The notes below the pieces were generated by a model that had not been told where the DNA came from, made no database searches, and worked only from the letters and a program-made list of their open reading frames with translations. Below are positions 11,045 to 21,299 of a stretch of 64,000 nt of DNA, piece after piece (position 1 is the stretch's first letter; each line of letters opens with the position of its first letter). The position numbers were made by a program, and so were the translations under genes. Source of the stretch: Ectobius pallidus (taxonomy: Eukaryota > Arthropoda > Insecta > Blattodea > Ectobiidae); contig CAXKWD010000007.1 in the NCBI GenBank assembly GCA_964059195.1, forward strand, positions 63,407,500 to 63,471,499. Reading direction: 5' to 3'.

Positions 11045-11210
11045 ATAATCAATACGGCAATCAGCATTTCATCTACATTTGATTCCGTAATAGTTGTCGG
11101 CGAATATGTAGATCTTCTTATTCTTTTGACGGCTCTATCTACGCGTTCAAACATAGCCTATATAATCTCAAACCAGGAATAGTAAAATTTCGCAACGAAT
11201 ATATTCAACT
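11045..11210 (+). pseudogene. PIN/XPG-like nuclease fragment (left arm copy)
   Basis: The plus strand reads TAISISSTFDSVIVVGEYVD then LLILLTALSTRS, matching the VIGEDVDLLxLLT acidic block seen in the same family at 39.8 kb and in the opposite arm at 11.7 kb. The block supplies metal-binding Asp/Glu residues in PIN-like nucleases; here one Asp of GEDVD is Tyr. It ends at an in-frame stop after ISNQE. It is a mirror-image copy of 11588-11770. Confidence 0.6.
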
Positions 11211-11214
11211 CCAT

Positions 11215-11845
11215 ACCACTGCTGAACCTGGTGATAGGTTTGGAACGAATGTTGTCGTGCTGCTGTTTCCGTCGGTGGCAGCGATGCAATTTTAAATTTA
11301 TTTTCATATACTGATTTTGTGAAGTATGTATATCTATAGTTGTTTGACACACTTTTCACGGCACTGTAACCATACAATGCAAGGAGGAAGCTTCAGCAAT
11401 GATCTTTGGATCTGCATTTTGGTTTTTGAATACCTGGACAAGCTCGTTTAATTCTTTTTTTTTTTTTAAATACATTAGCACATTTTATTTTTCTTTGTTT
11501 AAAGAGTGCTGATGTTGCATCACAGCCACTGAAGGCGTGCAGAAATAATATTATGTTTTCTGCAGCTGTTTTATCTACGATACTTTTTGTTGAATATATT
11601 CGTTGCGAAATTTTCCCTTTTCCTGGTTTGAGAATCTATATATGTGTGTGTGTGTGTGTGTCTCTGAACGCGTAGATAGAGTCGTCAAAAGAATAAGAAG
11701 ATCTACATCTTTGCCGATAACTATTACGGAATCAAATGTAGATGAAGTGTTGATTGCCGTATTGATTATTATTAGCGTATCCGCATATTCCGTGGCTTTG
11801 GCCAAAACGCGTGTCGGAGTAGACTTTGCGGCGCTCGTACGCTGA
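11215..11845 (-). pseudogene. PIN/XPG-like nuclease fragment (right arm copy)
   Basis: Minus-strand blocks, in order: AKATEYADTLI (11805 onward; the expected DADTLI acidic motif has Tyr), then VIVIGKDVDLLILLT, then after a (TG)n interruption and a frame change IILFLHAFSGCDATSALF (about 11570-11515), then FKNQNADPKIIAEA. Another frame gives ASLPPTETAARQHS and TYHQVQQW (about 11295-11215). The order and motifs are the same as in the pseudogene at 39.3-40.4 kb, so both belong to one family, which I know as a widespread multi-copy metazoan PIN-like family. The fragment stops where the inverted arm begins (about 11213). Confidence 0.68.
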
Positions 11846-12137
11846 AACTATCCATGTTACAAAAAAATCGTTACGACATAAATTATAGGAAATTTTCTCT
11901 AGTTTAATTTATTACATAACTATTTTCATCGTAAAATGAGTCGTAAAGGAGATATTGTGAAAAAACTGTTTTTGCGCGCCATTTTTTTAATATGGCGGCG
12001 CGAGCGGCAAAGATACGAGGTAGCAAAGTGAAAATTCGAAAAGAGCACGTCGAAATCTATAAAATCACCAATTTTCAAAACTCCCGGAAAACTTTCCAGG
12101 TAACCCCCTTTTTGAGCACCAAATGACTGGACTATTG

Positions 12138-12330
12138 TCCCAACATGAAGGGCTATGACATCCGGTTGCAGCTTCATAAAGTCCATGTCTTGCACATTGT
12201 GTTTTAATTATTCCACCTTTATGCCTGGGAAACACTTTAATTCATGCCCATTCTGGCAGCACACATCTCCCGAAAATTTGAGTAGAGATAGTTATATTTC
12301 ATCCCCTGGATCATTACAAAATGATATGGG
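12138..12330 (-). pseudogene. LINE-B ORF1, N-terminal part of SGNH domain
   Basis: The minus strand reads HELKCFPGIKVE, a stop (TAA), then LKHNVQDMDFMKLQPDVIAL and HVGT up to 12138. This is the block before the conserved Asn motif of SGNH hydrolases; the following NDISRG is at 9772, beyond the inserted transposon. Upstream sequence (12330-12400) is not readable as ORF1. Confidence 0.7.
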
Positions 12331-12399
12331 ACACAATTTGATGGAGTTATACAATAAGTGCTGTTGAAGTGGATAACAAAATACAATGCAATACAATGC

Positions 12400-12543
12400 A
12401 AATCAATAAAATATAGATGATTACAATACAATACAATACAAATGAATAAAACATAGATGATTACAATAAAAAACAAATGAATAAAACATAGATGATTACA
12501 ATAAAAAACAAATGAATAAAACATAGATGATTACAATGAAAAG
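12400..12543. repeat. 35-bp minisatellite, about four units
   Basis: Units begin at 12400, 12440, 12475 and 12510, with core AATGAATAAAACATAGATGA followed by TTACAATAAAAAAC. The second and third are almost identical; the first is diverged and extended by ACAAT repeats. Array of four. Confidence 0.9.
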
Positions 12544-12634
12544 TATTAATTACTACAGGATTTAGCTTGCTTACATTGACTAGTCGAGACTATGGATGGA
12601 GTTGTTTTAGTTAAAACGTTGAGTCTAAGTAGGC

Positions 12635-13115
12635 CTAATCTTTAATACTAAGGAACTTGCCATTCAGGAGTATAGGCCTATCTTTTAGTTTTCCCTTGAA
12701 AGTTTTGATGTTGGATTTTGTTATTTCTGGTGGCAGTTTATTGTACATGAGAATTCCTGTGTGAGATATGCTAAATAAGCTTTTGGTAAGTCTATGGCTG
12801 TCCAAATGTAAGTTATTAAATGTTCTTGTGTGATGATTATGTATCTCAGAGTTTAGACGAAATTCAGTTTTATTCTTGTGGATGAAGAGTAACGTTTCAA
12901 GTATATATAAGCACGGTACAGGTAAGATTCCTATTTTACCAAGGAGCTCTTTGGTTGGTGTTCTAATGGGTAAGTGGAAAATTGTTTTTAGTATCCGCTT
13001 TTGCAATTTGAAAATGCAATCAGCTTTTGGAGATGAGCCCCAAAAGGGGATCCCGTATCTAATTAGGGATTCAACACAGGAGTAGTAGACTACTTTCAAG
13101 ATCTCCTAGGACGAT
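12635..13115 (-). pseudogene. LINE RT C-terminal region (5'-truncated LINE)
   Basis: The 154-codon frame and a few codons upstream read ILKVVYYSCVESLIRYGIPF, KLQKRILKTIFHLP, LGKIGILPVPCLYIL and YNKLPPEI. These are the conserved blocks after the RT palm of CR1/Jockey-group LINEs, ending with the normal stop at 12635. Only the 3' end of the element is present, as usual for incomplete target-primed insertions. Its 3' UTR would lie at about 12560-12634. Confidence 0.8.
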
Positions 13116-13182
13116 AACTTTGCTTACAGGGCATACTTGTTCTCTGTTTTGGAGTAGGCCTAGGTTAGTTGGTTTACCCCAG

Positions 13183-13231
13183 TTGCCTTAGGCCTATGCT
13201 CTCCAGTTGCCTTAGGCCTATGCTCTCCATT
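13183..13231. repeat. 24-bp tandem duplication
   Basis: CAGTTGCCTTAGGCCTATGC plus TCTC occurs twice in direct succession. Each unit contains the TAGGCCTA palindrome. A GTAA microsatellite (GGTAAGTAAGTAAGTA) follows at 13265-13280. Confidence 0.85.
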
Positions 13232-13324
13232 TTCTACCTGATTTAGTACTTGGAATCTGTTTGAGGTAAGTAAGTAAGTATAATAATAAATTTATACATT
13301 TTTGATGTCTTGTCATTAGTAAAA

Positions 13325-13870
13325 AAAACATAGAAAACTATCAAACACGAAGTCAAGCCTACATACATATCAGACTAGAAATCATAATAAACTTGATCTA
13401 ATTAGGTGTAGGCTAAACAAAACAAAAGGATAGCATAACAATATTGGGATAACATTATATAACAAATTACCAGATAAACTTCAAGAAATGTCCCCAAATT
13501 TATGTACAAAAAAACTATATTCCTGGCTTCAAAAAAATCCTTTTTATAATATTCAAGAATACCTAGAATCTGACATACAAATAGAATAGAACAACTTAGT
13601 GCAAATAATTACATGATGTAAAAAGGTAAGAAATTAGTGTAAACTATAAGTATACTTTGTTCATTTAGTGTCACTCAGGTTGTAGTATTAGTATAACAAT
13701 TGACTCGTATAATTATATGTTTATAAGATTGTAAATAATTATAGATTGAATTAGCATAGCTTAGGTTGTTATTGATAAGTATTAATGTTGTTGATAAGTA
13801 TTAATGTAAATAGCTTACATGACCGATTGCAGTTTGTACTGCCTAAAGGTCTAACAAATAAATATGAAAA
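13325..13870 (+). mobile_element. 3' end of another LINE
   Basis: The plus strand reads NHNKLDLIRCRLNKTK (after a stop, LYNKLPDKLQEMSPNL), then LYSWLQKNPFYNIQEYL before a stop at about 13588. This is the C-terminal tail typical of Jockey/CR1-type ORF2. A 3' UTR follows to about 13870 (GCCTAAAGGTCTAACAAATAAATATG). The fragment is severely 5'-truncated and lies between two pieces of minus-strand LINE sequence. Confidence 0.6.
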
Positions 13871-13894
13871 ATATGAAATATGTAGAGGTGGCAT

Positions 13895-14110
13895 CGGCTG
13901 TTATTTACTGGACCACGTGGGTAGGTGGGTCTAACCTCCATAGGCTTCAATGCTCCTTTCTTTACAGCAGTATCATACTGTCCTTCATCTTCTTTTATTC
14001 TTGTTTTTAGTTCACTGTTCTCAATTTTTAACTTGGTAATCTCTGATTGTGCCATCTTTATGTCCTTACTTAGCATGTCTATTACAACTTGAAGGGATGT
14101 GATGGTTTCT
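13895..14110 (-). pseudogene. LINE ORF1 coiled-coil fragment
   Basis: The minus strand reads ITSLQVVIDMLSKDIKMAQS then ITKLKIENSELKTRI, a heptad-like coiled coil as in LINE-A ORF1 (KSENSELKERI), followed by AVKKGALKPMEV. It may be the ORF1 of the element whose C-terminus is at 12635-13115, with the middle deleted. The rest of that frame toward 13843 belongs to the plus-strand LINE tail. Confidence 0.55.
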
Positions 14111-14792
14111 TATTCCCGTGTCATCACTCTAAATGTGTTTATGGGCACCAACTTCTTTATTTGCAGACTTGCCTTTATTTTCTGGATTAGTACTGTCCTT
14201 GGTGTTCACTTTATATTCCGCTATGATCTGTTACTTCATTACCCTTATTATCTTTTGAAACTGATCCGTACATATTGTGTGATTCCACTTTGATTCTAAA
14301 TTTGTGGGTAAGTTTAGCAATGTTTCATCAAGTCAAAAACAAGAGTACCCCTTAAATCTTTTTTAGAAAAAAAAGCACTGCATTTAAGTATCATTTCAAT
14401 TGTCAGCTTATGTCTTGTACTTTTACACAAAGTGGTATAGTACAAAAGCATAGTCAGTTTAGTTGTGCTAGAGAGATCACAGCATCAACAGGTCAATACT
14501 ATTTCTGGAACTGCAGCTGCAGTGTATTTTGTACACCACATGCCTGATCACGTAAGTATTCTGGTAGGAACAAACACGAATGAAATAAAACTGATGTGCA
14601 TAAATTCATTTTGTATAGGCCTATCATCAAAAAAATATCAAGATCTTTGTTTGCAAAAATCACTCTCCAATGGCAGTCCTTCATGAGAATTGCAGTGTGC
14701 ATTCACAAGAGGTCAAAGTGGACTAATTTACAATTTGTAACTAGTTAGCATTTATAAATAATTTATGAAACCATTGTTAAGCTTTAGCTTTA
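14111..14792. other. Repeat-like spacer
   Basis: 14464-14570 is the second copy of the dispersed repeat at 5738-5850. Otherwise no gene is recognisable; the open frames here lack motifs. Confidence 0.45.
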
Positions 14793-16339
14793 TAGTCCAG
14801 GCAACGAACGATAAATAGAAAAAAAAATCGTGTAGTTTTGAAATTTTGCAGAGTTGTCGGAGTGAGTGTCTTGAACAACATACTAAAAGTCCCCGAAGGT
14901 GCGGGGGGCAGGGGGGTCCGCGGAAGGTCCCTATTTTATGTTTTTCGGTTATATCTAAACAATGGTGCATCTTAGAGGAAAAGTTGCTATGTACAAAATT
15001 CAAGCTAATAAAATTTCCTACAAGTTTGACTCTAACATTTCTTTCTATTCTAAATCGTTTTAGAGATATCCGCCAGCAAAAATAACAATTTTTTTAAAAA
15101 AGCTCTTTCGCCTCGCGCTTTTCGACACACTTTGCCTTCTAGCGCTTCAGCCCTTAGGTATACAGCAATGTTCTCATGAAAGAAGTTGTAGGTAAATAAA
15201 TTATCTTGATAATGAGCAGTCATTTGTTACTTTGTCTTCAAATGTTCAAACGTTATAACAATTTTAAGATTCGGTCAAATTTCGAGATTTCGAAAGAAAA
15301 TCGTACATCGCAGTTTCTCTATATTTAGGGGTTATATCTTTGTACATAAGCTGTATATTGTATATTTACATCATGAAACAAGTGGAGAAACATCACACAA
15401 CCATTAAAGTTGAAATTATTAAAAATCCGATCACGGTACAAGCACAGTACATGTAATGGAAAATACATTATATTGCAGGCAAGAAAGAAAAAATAGGGAC
15501 AAAAAATCATGTAGTTTTGAAATTTGTCAGAGATGTGAGGGAAAGTGTCCTAAACATAGTAGTAAACGTCCCCATGGATAGGGAGTGAGCGGGGGGTGGG
15601 GGGCACTTTTACCGGTAAATGTAATTTCCCTCAGTTTTCCCTAAATACACAAAAAACTATGGGTTCTAGCAAAATACAGTTTATGCACAAAATTAAACTA
15701 CATTAAAGTTCTTATAAAATTTATCTGAATTATATTTCTGTAGAATTAATAGTTCAGGAAATAGAAGGATATGAAATATGACACAGTTCTGGAAATTCTG
15801 TTTTACATATAGGCTACACCTATATATTATATTTTTTAACAAAAGAGAAGGCAGATGATAATTAAATTAGCAAGATGCCAAGCAAGCAAACTAGTTCTTA
15901 GAATAATATTTGTACTAAAGGTAAACATCACACACAAAATAATAATGATAATAATAATAATAATTATTATTATTATAAAGCTTACAAAATTCACATGGTA
16001 TGAGTGTACTTTATAAGAAATATAAATCAGGCCTACTAGCCGTTCTATTTTTCGCTTAAAATATCATTTCTAAAAATTGTATATAGTTACAAATTGTAAA
16101 TATTTAGTAATTATAAGACCTAATAGGCCTACATAGTACTTTAAATAAATATTTAGTTGTCTATTTTTTTCAGTCTCCAATACTGGAATCCTAGTACTGT
16201 ACATCGTATGATAAGTTAGGGTTATATTTTTCTATCTACCGAACACTCAGTATTTATACACGTATATAACATTAATTAAAGAGTGCCTAAACAACTTATA
16301 TTGCTTGGACGTCATCAATTTTAAATTCATCTTCTTCTT

Positions 16340-16561
16340 CTAATGGTAATACTGTTGCATCAAGACAGGTTCCACAAACGGATGAGCATTTAATACTAGC
16401 TTTTCTGGATCCATATCTTCCACCACACCAAGTTGCACAGTGACAAAATATGATGTGCAAATATTCTCAGGAGCCACATAGACAACTAAACGTTTATTTA
16501 AAGTAATAGGTAAGCCTGCTATTCTTAGAATCTTCAAATATAATTGTCTATTCCTTACCAT
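16340..16561 (-). CDS. Hypothetical protein in the loop of the giant inverted repeat
   Basis: A 73-codon frame, starting MVRNRQLYLKILRIAGLP and ending PVLMQQYYH. It is mixed hydrophobic and polar without a signal peptide, Cys motif or known catalytic motif. It is the only sizeable frame in the non-repeated core. It could be a residue of the transposase of the ancestral element, captured host sequence, or chance. I do not recognise it. Confidence 0.25.
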   Translation of the reverse strand: MVRNRQLYLKILRIAGLPITLNKRLVVYVAPENICTSYFVTVQLGVVEDMDPEKLVLNAHPFVEPVLMQQYYH

Positions 16562-17231
16562 TTTTCAAACCACCGGTAATTTTTTTAACGAAACATAAAA
16601 CGTCTCAGCTTTACAAGATTAATAATAATAATAATAATAATAAAAATAAGTTTTATATGTAACATTAACCATTAGTAAGTATGTTTTTCTAAGAACTAGT
16701 TTACTTGCTTGGCATCTTGCTAATTTAATTATCATCTGCCTTCTCTTTTGTTAAAAAATAAAATATATAGGTGTATGTAAAACAGAATTTCCAGACCTGT
16801 GTCATACTTCATATCCTTCTATTTCCTGAACTATTAATTCTACAGAAATATAATTCAGATAAATTTTATAAGAACTTTAATGTAGTTTAATTTTGTGCAT
16901 AAACTGTATTTTGCTAGAACCCGTAGTTTTTTGTGTATTTAGGGAAAACTGAGGGAAATTACATTTACTAGTAAAAGTGCCCCCCACCCCCCGCTCACCC
17001 CCTATCCATGGGGACTTTTACTACGTTGTTTAGGACACTTTCCCCGATATTTCTGCCAAATTTCAAAACCACATGAATTTTTGTCCCTATTTTTCCTTTT
17101 TTGCCTGCAATATAATGTATTTTCCATTACATGTACTGTGCTTGTACCGTGATTGGATTATTAATATTTCAACTTTAATGGTTGTGTGATGTTTCTCCAC
17201 TTGTTTCATGATGTAAATACACAATATACAG

Positions 17232-17372
17232 TGAGTCAGTTGGAGAATTTAATGTTGTACCGGCACGTTGCCATGGTAGCTCAGTTGGTTAGAGCATCGG
17301 CACGGAGAGCCGAAGATCCTGGTTCAAATCCCGGCTATGGCATTGAATTTTTCATTCTGACTTCACGTGTCC
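17232..17372 (+). mobile_element. tRNA-derived SINE with 13-bp TSD
   Basis: A 141-bp insertion in the right arm of the giant inverted repeat, absent from the matching left arm, flanked by ACACAATATACAG at 17219-17231 and 17373-17385. It contains a tRNA-like cloverleaf at 17270-17342: acceptor GCCATGG pairs with CTATGGC (one G-T pair), the D-arm is GCTC/GAGC, the anticodon arm TCGGC/GCCGA has loop ACGGAGA, and the T-arm CCTGG/CCCGG has one mismatch. Box A (TAGCTCAGTTGGTTAGAGC) and box B (GGTTCAAATCC) would make an internal Pol III promoter. Position 33 is C instead of the near-invariant U, so this is a SINE head rather than a working tRNA. A truncated relative is at 23870. Confidence 0.75.
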
Positions 17373-17967
17373 ACACAATATACAGCTTATGTACAAAGAT
17401 ATAACCCCTAAATACAGAGAAACTGCAATGTACGGTTTTCTTTCGAAATCTCGAAATTTGACGGAATCTTAAAATTGTTATAACTTTTGAACATTTGAAG
17501 ACAAAGTAACAAATGACTACTCATTGTCAAGATAATTTATTTACCTACAACTTCTTTCATGAGACTATTGCTGTATACCTAAGGGCTGAAGCGCTAGAAG
17601 GCAAAGTGTGTCGAAAAGCGCGAGGCGAAAGAGCTTTTTTAAAAAAAATTGTTATTTTTGCTGGCGGTTATCTCGAAAACAATTGGGAATAGAAAGAAAT
17701 GTGTAGAGTCAAACTTGTAGGAAATTTTATCAGCTTGAATTGTGTATATAGCAACTTTTCCTCTACGATGCACCATTGTTTAGATATAAGCAAAAAACTT
17801 AAAATAGGGACCTTCCGCGGGCCCCCCTGCCCCCCGCTCACCCCCCACCTTCGGGGACTTTTAGTATGTTGTTCGGGACACTCCCTCCGACAACTCTGCA
17901 AAATTTCAAAACTACACGATTTTTTTTTCTATTTGGTGTTTTTCGACGTTTATTGACTGGACTATTA

Positions 17968-18271
17968 GATTACTATTGTAATCTATGAATGGTGTAATGT
18001 AAATTATAGTAAAGGAATAGCAAAAAATTGACTTTAATCTGCACTGCACACCTGCGCATGTAACATTACAGAGCGTGCCCATCCTAGGGTTCATAGACCA
18101 CTACTGAAATGAAATTTATCAATGTGTTATAACAGGTTAAATGATCAGAGTTACATAGGGTGTTCCAGAACCATATAAAAAAGGGTGTAATAAGTGGACA
18201 GCATTATAAGCTGGAGTGTATTAATGAGATTTTCTTGTAGTTTAGTTTTATAATACCATGCAGATTTTTAC
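17968..18271. other. Intron or spacer, no gene seen
   Basis: Contains AGGGTGTTCCAGAACC at 18159, reminiscent of a mariner-type end, without a partner that I could find. A splice-acceptor-like site near 18110 on the minus strand is followed by stops in all frames. Confidence 0.4.
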
Positions 18272-18333
18272 CTTATAATTATGGGCAGGATCCGTTTTCT
18301 CTATTTCAGCCTTGATGAATTTTTCAAAGTAAC
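18272..18333 (-). CDS. Exon 3 of odorant-binding-protein-like gene
   Basis: A minus-strand exon of 62 nt with acceptor TTCCAG before 18333 and donor GTAAAA after 18272. It takes the single G left by exon 2 (phase 1) to make a Gly codon and then reads YFEKFIKAEIEKTDPAHNYK, ending in phase 0. Joined to exons 1 and 2 it gives a signal peptide plus a roughly 46-residue mature N-terminus. The charged helix followed by D-P-x-H-N-Y-K fits the region just before the second conserved Cys of insect OBPs; the next exon should begin with or soon reach Cys-x3-Cys. I could not find that exon in 1-18271. Phase agreement across two introns is the main support; the family call is inference. Confidence 0.6.
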
Positions 18334-18689
18334 CTGGAACATACCATACAATTTATGTCAAAATCCAAGTGTTATATGCAAGGTGATTCATGAAGTCTGA
18401 CTGCCAGTTTCTGAGGTCATATGGTAGTTAAAAATGTTATGATAACTTAGTTAAAAATTTTTATTTATTTATTTTTTGTTACAAAATTTCAAATTATAAA
18501 AATTTAGGTTAAAAATGTTCTGCTTTGGAAAAAATTACAAATTTTTGAGAGATAATGTACTATAAATATAATATTAAGAAATACACCCAAATGAGCAAGG
18601 TTGCTCATGCTCAGGTTCAAGTCCAAAAAGAGCAGAGTGAAAAAGAAGGAGAGATGAAGAGAAGAAGAAAGAAAAAAAAAGTGATGTAC

Positions 18690-20640
18690 CTTAAGTAAAA
18701 TACAACAAAATGTTTAAAATAAGGACTTAATAGTAAAACAAAACACAAATATCTAGAAGATAGGTAGCAATAAATCACAGATAATTTTTTATACTCCTAT
18801 TAAATTTACTAACGGGATATGCTGAGAGCTCAAGGTACATTCTGATTATAGAGTTATAAAAGTGGGGACCAAAATTAATGCTATGTTTTAACTCTGCTGA
18901 TGTAAGACAATTGGGTTCTGGTAGAGGTAGATTAGTATTTCGTCTAGTCTTGTATATACGAGTAGGCTATAATCACTGGATGTGTATTTTGTATGATGTT
19001 TGTGAAACTATTTTAATAAAGAAAATTTGCAAAGTTGTTCAAATTTGAAAACGTTAATATTAGGTTAGTTGGATATAATCAAAATATGTTTTTAGACAGA
19101 TTTGTATTATTCCTTTTTGCAAAAGGGCAAAGTGACTCAAGAGTTGTTTTTGCTAAACCTTCCCAGGAGAGTATGCCATATAGGATAATGGATTGGAAAA
19201 GAGCTTGATAAACACAACATAGTAAAGTGATGTAAAATGACAAATTTGTATGTTGTTCTGCACAGTCTATTAGAGAGGTAGTTAACATGGTGAGACCATT
19301 TAAAGTGTTGATCGATGAAGATACCCAAATATTTCACAATGGCAACTTCTCTCAATAGTAAACTTTTACAGTTTGTTTCATCAAACTTACAGTTGTGAAT
19401 TATTAAATTTAATTTGGTACAATTTTTCCTGCTGTGTCACCAATAGATGTTAATGAGAAAGGTACTAATGTGGATTTGTCTACATTTCATGAGAGAAGGT
19501 TAGAATCAAACTTTTTTTTTCACAATAGCCATGCCTGCGTTAGCATATGGTATTTATATGTTTCTTCCCATGAATGGCCACTGAAAATCACTTCAGTGTT
19601 GTCTACATAAGAATATATGGAGCCATTGATTCTTTTAAGATTTCAATTTAATAAATCATTTACATATGTTAAGTATAAAATTGGTCCTAATATTGTTTCC
19701 TTTGGCACGCCTATATCAATATTTGATGTTTCACTTATGTGACTGTCAACTTCTGTCATTACCATATACATCTATTGTTCAGGTATGATTCAAATAACGT
19801 GTATAGACCTACTATACCTCTAATTCCCGTCTTATGTAGTTTATCTAATAGTATTGAGTGAACGGCACTATCAAAAACTTTTCAAAGTCCAAGAAAATTC
19901 CTAAACAATTTTTTCCTTTATCTAATTCACTAATAAGGGTATCGTCAGTGGATAATTTCCTTTGAAACCAAATTTATTTTCAGATATAATCTATCTTTTA
20001 AACATTTTTCTAGTATTTTGGAAAAGGACGGAAGTAAAGAGATTGGTCTGCAATTGTTTAGATCATTCTTTTTCCTTGATTTATGTATAGGTATTATCAC
20101 AGCATTTTCAAGAACGTTGGAAAAAACACCTTCTGTGAAACACAGATTGAATATATATAGACAAGAGGTTTTACAATGTATTTAATGATAGGTTTTAATA
20201 TATTATTTTTTATTTCATTAATGTCTGGAGCTACATTATTTTTTGAAGTCTTCACTATGTTAATAATTTCACATTAATTAATAGGACTGCGGAACTGTTG
20301 GATTCCATGTTGTATTATTGTGCACAGAATAGTCGGACAATGGTTTATTAACATTTGAGGTTACAATGTGCCCTATTTTTGAGAAGTATTTATAAATTAA
20401 TTTGCAATATCTTCTTTATTTGTTATTAATGTACCAATTTCATTGATTAACTCTGTAATGGATTAATTTTTTTCAGTAGTTATATCCGTAGCTTCATTTA
20501 CGTTTTGCCAAAATTTTCTATGATTGTTTTTATATTCATGAATAACATTTATAATAACCAATCTTCATATTTCTGATCACAAAAGTCAGCATATTTCTAT
20601 AATTTTTATAATTTTTTTTTTTCAAATTTCCATTGTTTGG
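18690..20640 (-). mobile_element. LINE-D, decayed LINE in intron 2 of the OBP-like gene
   Basis: From high to low coordinates on the minus strand: spacer NHRKFWQNVNEATD (about 20540), RT block AVIIPIHKSRKKNDLNNCRP with SLLPSFSKILEKC (about 20120-20010), GIFLDFEK (about 19900), GVPKETILGPILYLTYVNDL (PQG decayed to PKE, about 19720), YSYVDNTEV (YADD decayed to YVDN, about 19610), VKYLGIFIDQHFKWSHHVNY (19340), ILYGILSWEGLAK, and C-terminal NTNLPLPEPNCLTSAE then FGPHFYNSIIRMYLE (about 18930-18850). Several stops and shifts and two lost catalytic residues show an old copy. It has the same orientation as the host gene. Confidence 0.75.
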
Positions 20641-20740
20641 GTCATGAAGATGCTACAAGTGACTGAAAATTGAAAAGTAGAGGCACAATTTAATGACATG
20701 AGTGTATAGAATACACAAAAAATGGATACTGTTCTCACTC

Positions 20741-21010
20741 TTAAAGCTTCTTACTTGTTGTAAGCTTCATTCTGTCCATGAATTCTAAGTCTACAACAGA
20801 TTTTAAAATATGTTTCTCTCTACTTTCACATACTTGGTCACATGCATTCCTTAATTTATCAGCATTAATAATGCTCTGTGCATTTGCCCTTTTAATCTCA
20901 TACAAAAGATCCTTAATCCATCTCCATATGAAATAATCAAGGAGTGTCAAACCTGTTACATTCAGAGCCCTGTTTACACAACCATAATTCAAAAATGTAT
21001 TATTATGTCA
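20741..21010 (-). pseudogene. DDE (mariner-type) transposase C-terminal fragment
   Basis: The minus strand reads FLNYGCVNRALNVTGLTLLD then YFIWRWIKDLLYEIKRANAQ. This corresponds to the SPDLTxLDFFLWGxxKxxVY block around the third catalytic acid of mariner-like transposases (here LTLLDYFIW), with the preceding PRSPD degraded. Upstream sequence to about 21260 may continue the element (frames contain VAQFIEAQNISAQVIHW), but no domain can be read with confidence. Confidence 0.5.
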
Positions 21011-21299
21011 TTTATTATGTTAGATAATTTATTAGGAAAAGTTGTTCCAGATTGCACCAGAATTTTTTTTCCCATGAATACCCTTCATAAAGAACTTGGT
21101 AGCTGCTTTGGTACCTCAGTCATGTCTATATTTTCAATGGATTACCTGTGCACTAATGTTTTGTGCTTCTATGAATTGAGCAACCCGATTCAATCCCAGT
21201 GGAGACCCAAATTTAAGAAAGAAATTTTTTTCCTCTTGAATTCAATTTTTTCTCTTTGATATCACAATATTATTGATAAAAGTAAAAAATCTATTATTG

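Larger units (their letters stand above)
9773..12134. mobile_element. TAGTCCAG-family DNA transposon copy 1 (Academ-like), TSD TTG
   Basis: A 2362-bp element starting TAGTCCAGTCATTTGG at 9773 and ending with the inverse at 12134, flanked by TTG on both sides (9770-9772, 12135-12137). Long terminal inverted repeats: 9773-10120 matches the complement of 11775-12134 with scattered changes and small gaps. A second inverted pair, 11045-11210 against 11588-11770, follows inside, so the left arm carries about 0.9 kb of extra sequence (10126-11040). Both inner arms encode pieces of a PIN/XPG-like nuclease. It sits exactly within the SGNH domain of LINE-B ORF1: excising it with one TTG copy restores a continuous frame reading HVGTNDISRG. 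A (TG)n tract lies at 11640-11661. Superfamily assignment to Academ rests on the 3-bp TSD plus the XPG-like gene and is inference. Confidence 0.72.
7911..12340 (-). mobile_element. LINE-B, minus-strand LINE broken by two later insertions
   Basis: Read from high to low coordinates, parts of one element follow in order: ORF1 SGNH N-part (12330-12138), ORF1 SGNH C-part (9772-about 9530), APE endonuclease (about 9335-8690), then the spacer that precedes the RT in these elements (8690-8264 and 7994-7911, reading KCKTVWKIIKKE and LSPSELN). The RT itself is missing at the left edge, where another LINE 3' end begins. Two insertions split it: the TAGTCCAG transposon at 9773-12134 and a hairpin retroposon at 8008-8250, both with target duplications. 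Many stops and shifts show that it is old. It belongs to the same broad group as LINE-A (SGNH ORF1, APE endonuclease). Confidence 0.7.
14793..17964. mobile_element. TAGTCCAG-family transposon copy 2: giant inverted repeat, TSD TTA
   Basis: A 3172-bp element. The left end TAGTCCAGGCAACGAACG (14793) and the right end, inverse of TAGTCCAGTCAATAAACG (17964), are flanked by TTA on both sides (14790-14792, 17965-17967). The arms 14793-about 15913 and about 16682-17964 are inverted copies over more than 1.1 kb, differing by scattered substitutions and by one SINE insertion in the right arm. Each arm holds two related G-rich modules (14880-14950 and 15540-15610; mirrored at 17800-17870 and 16975-17045) sharing CATA(C/G)TA(A/G)(A/T)A(A/C)GTCCCC. 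The central 770 bp is unique, AT-rich, and holds one minus-strand frame. No nuclease gene is present, so it is non-autonomous. Transcription would give very long hairpin RNA. Confidence 0.75.

Noticed and set aside
17270..17342. Functional tRNA gene
   Set aside because: The cloverleaf pairs well, but position 33 is C, the anticodon would be GGA without a long serine-type variable arm, one T-stem pair is broken, and the unit lies within a 13-bp-TSD insertion. A SINE head explains it better.
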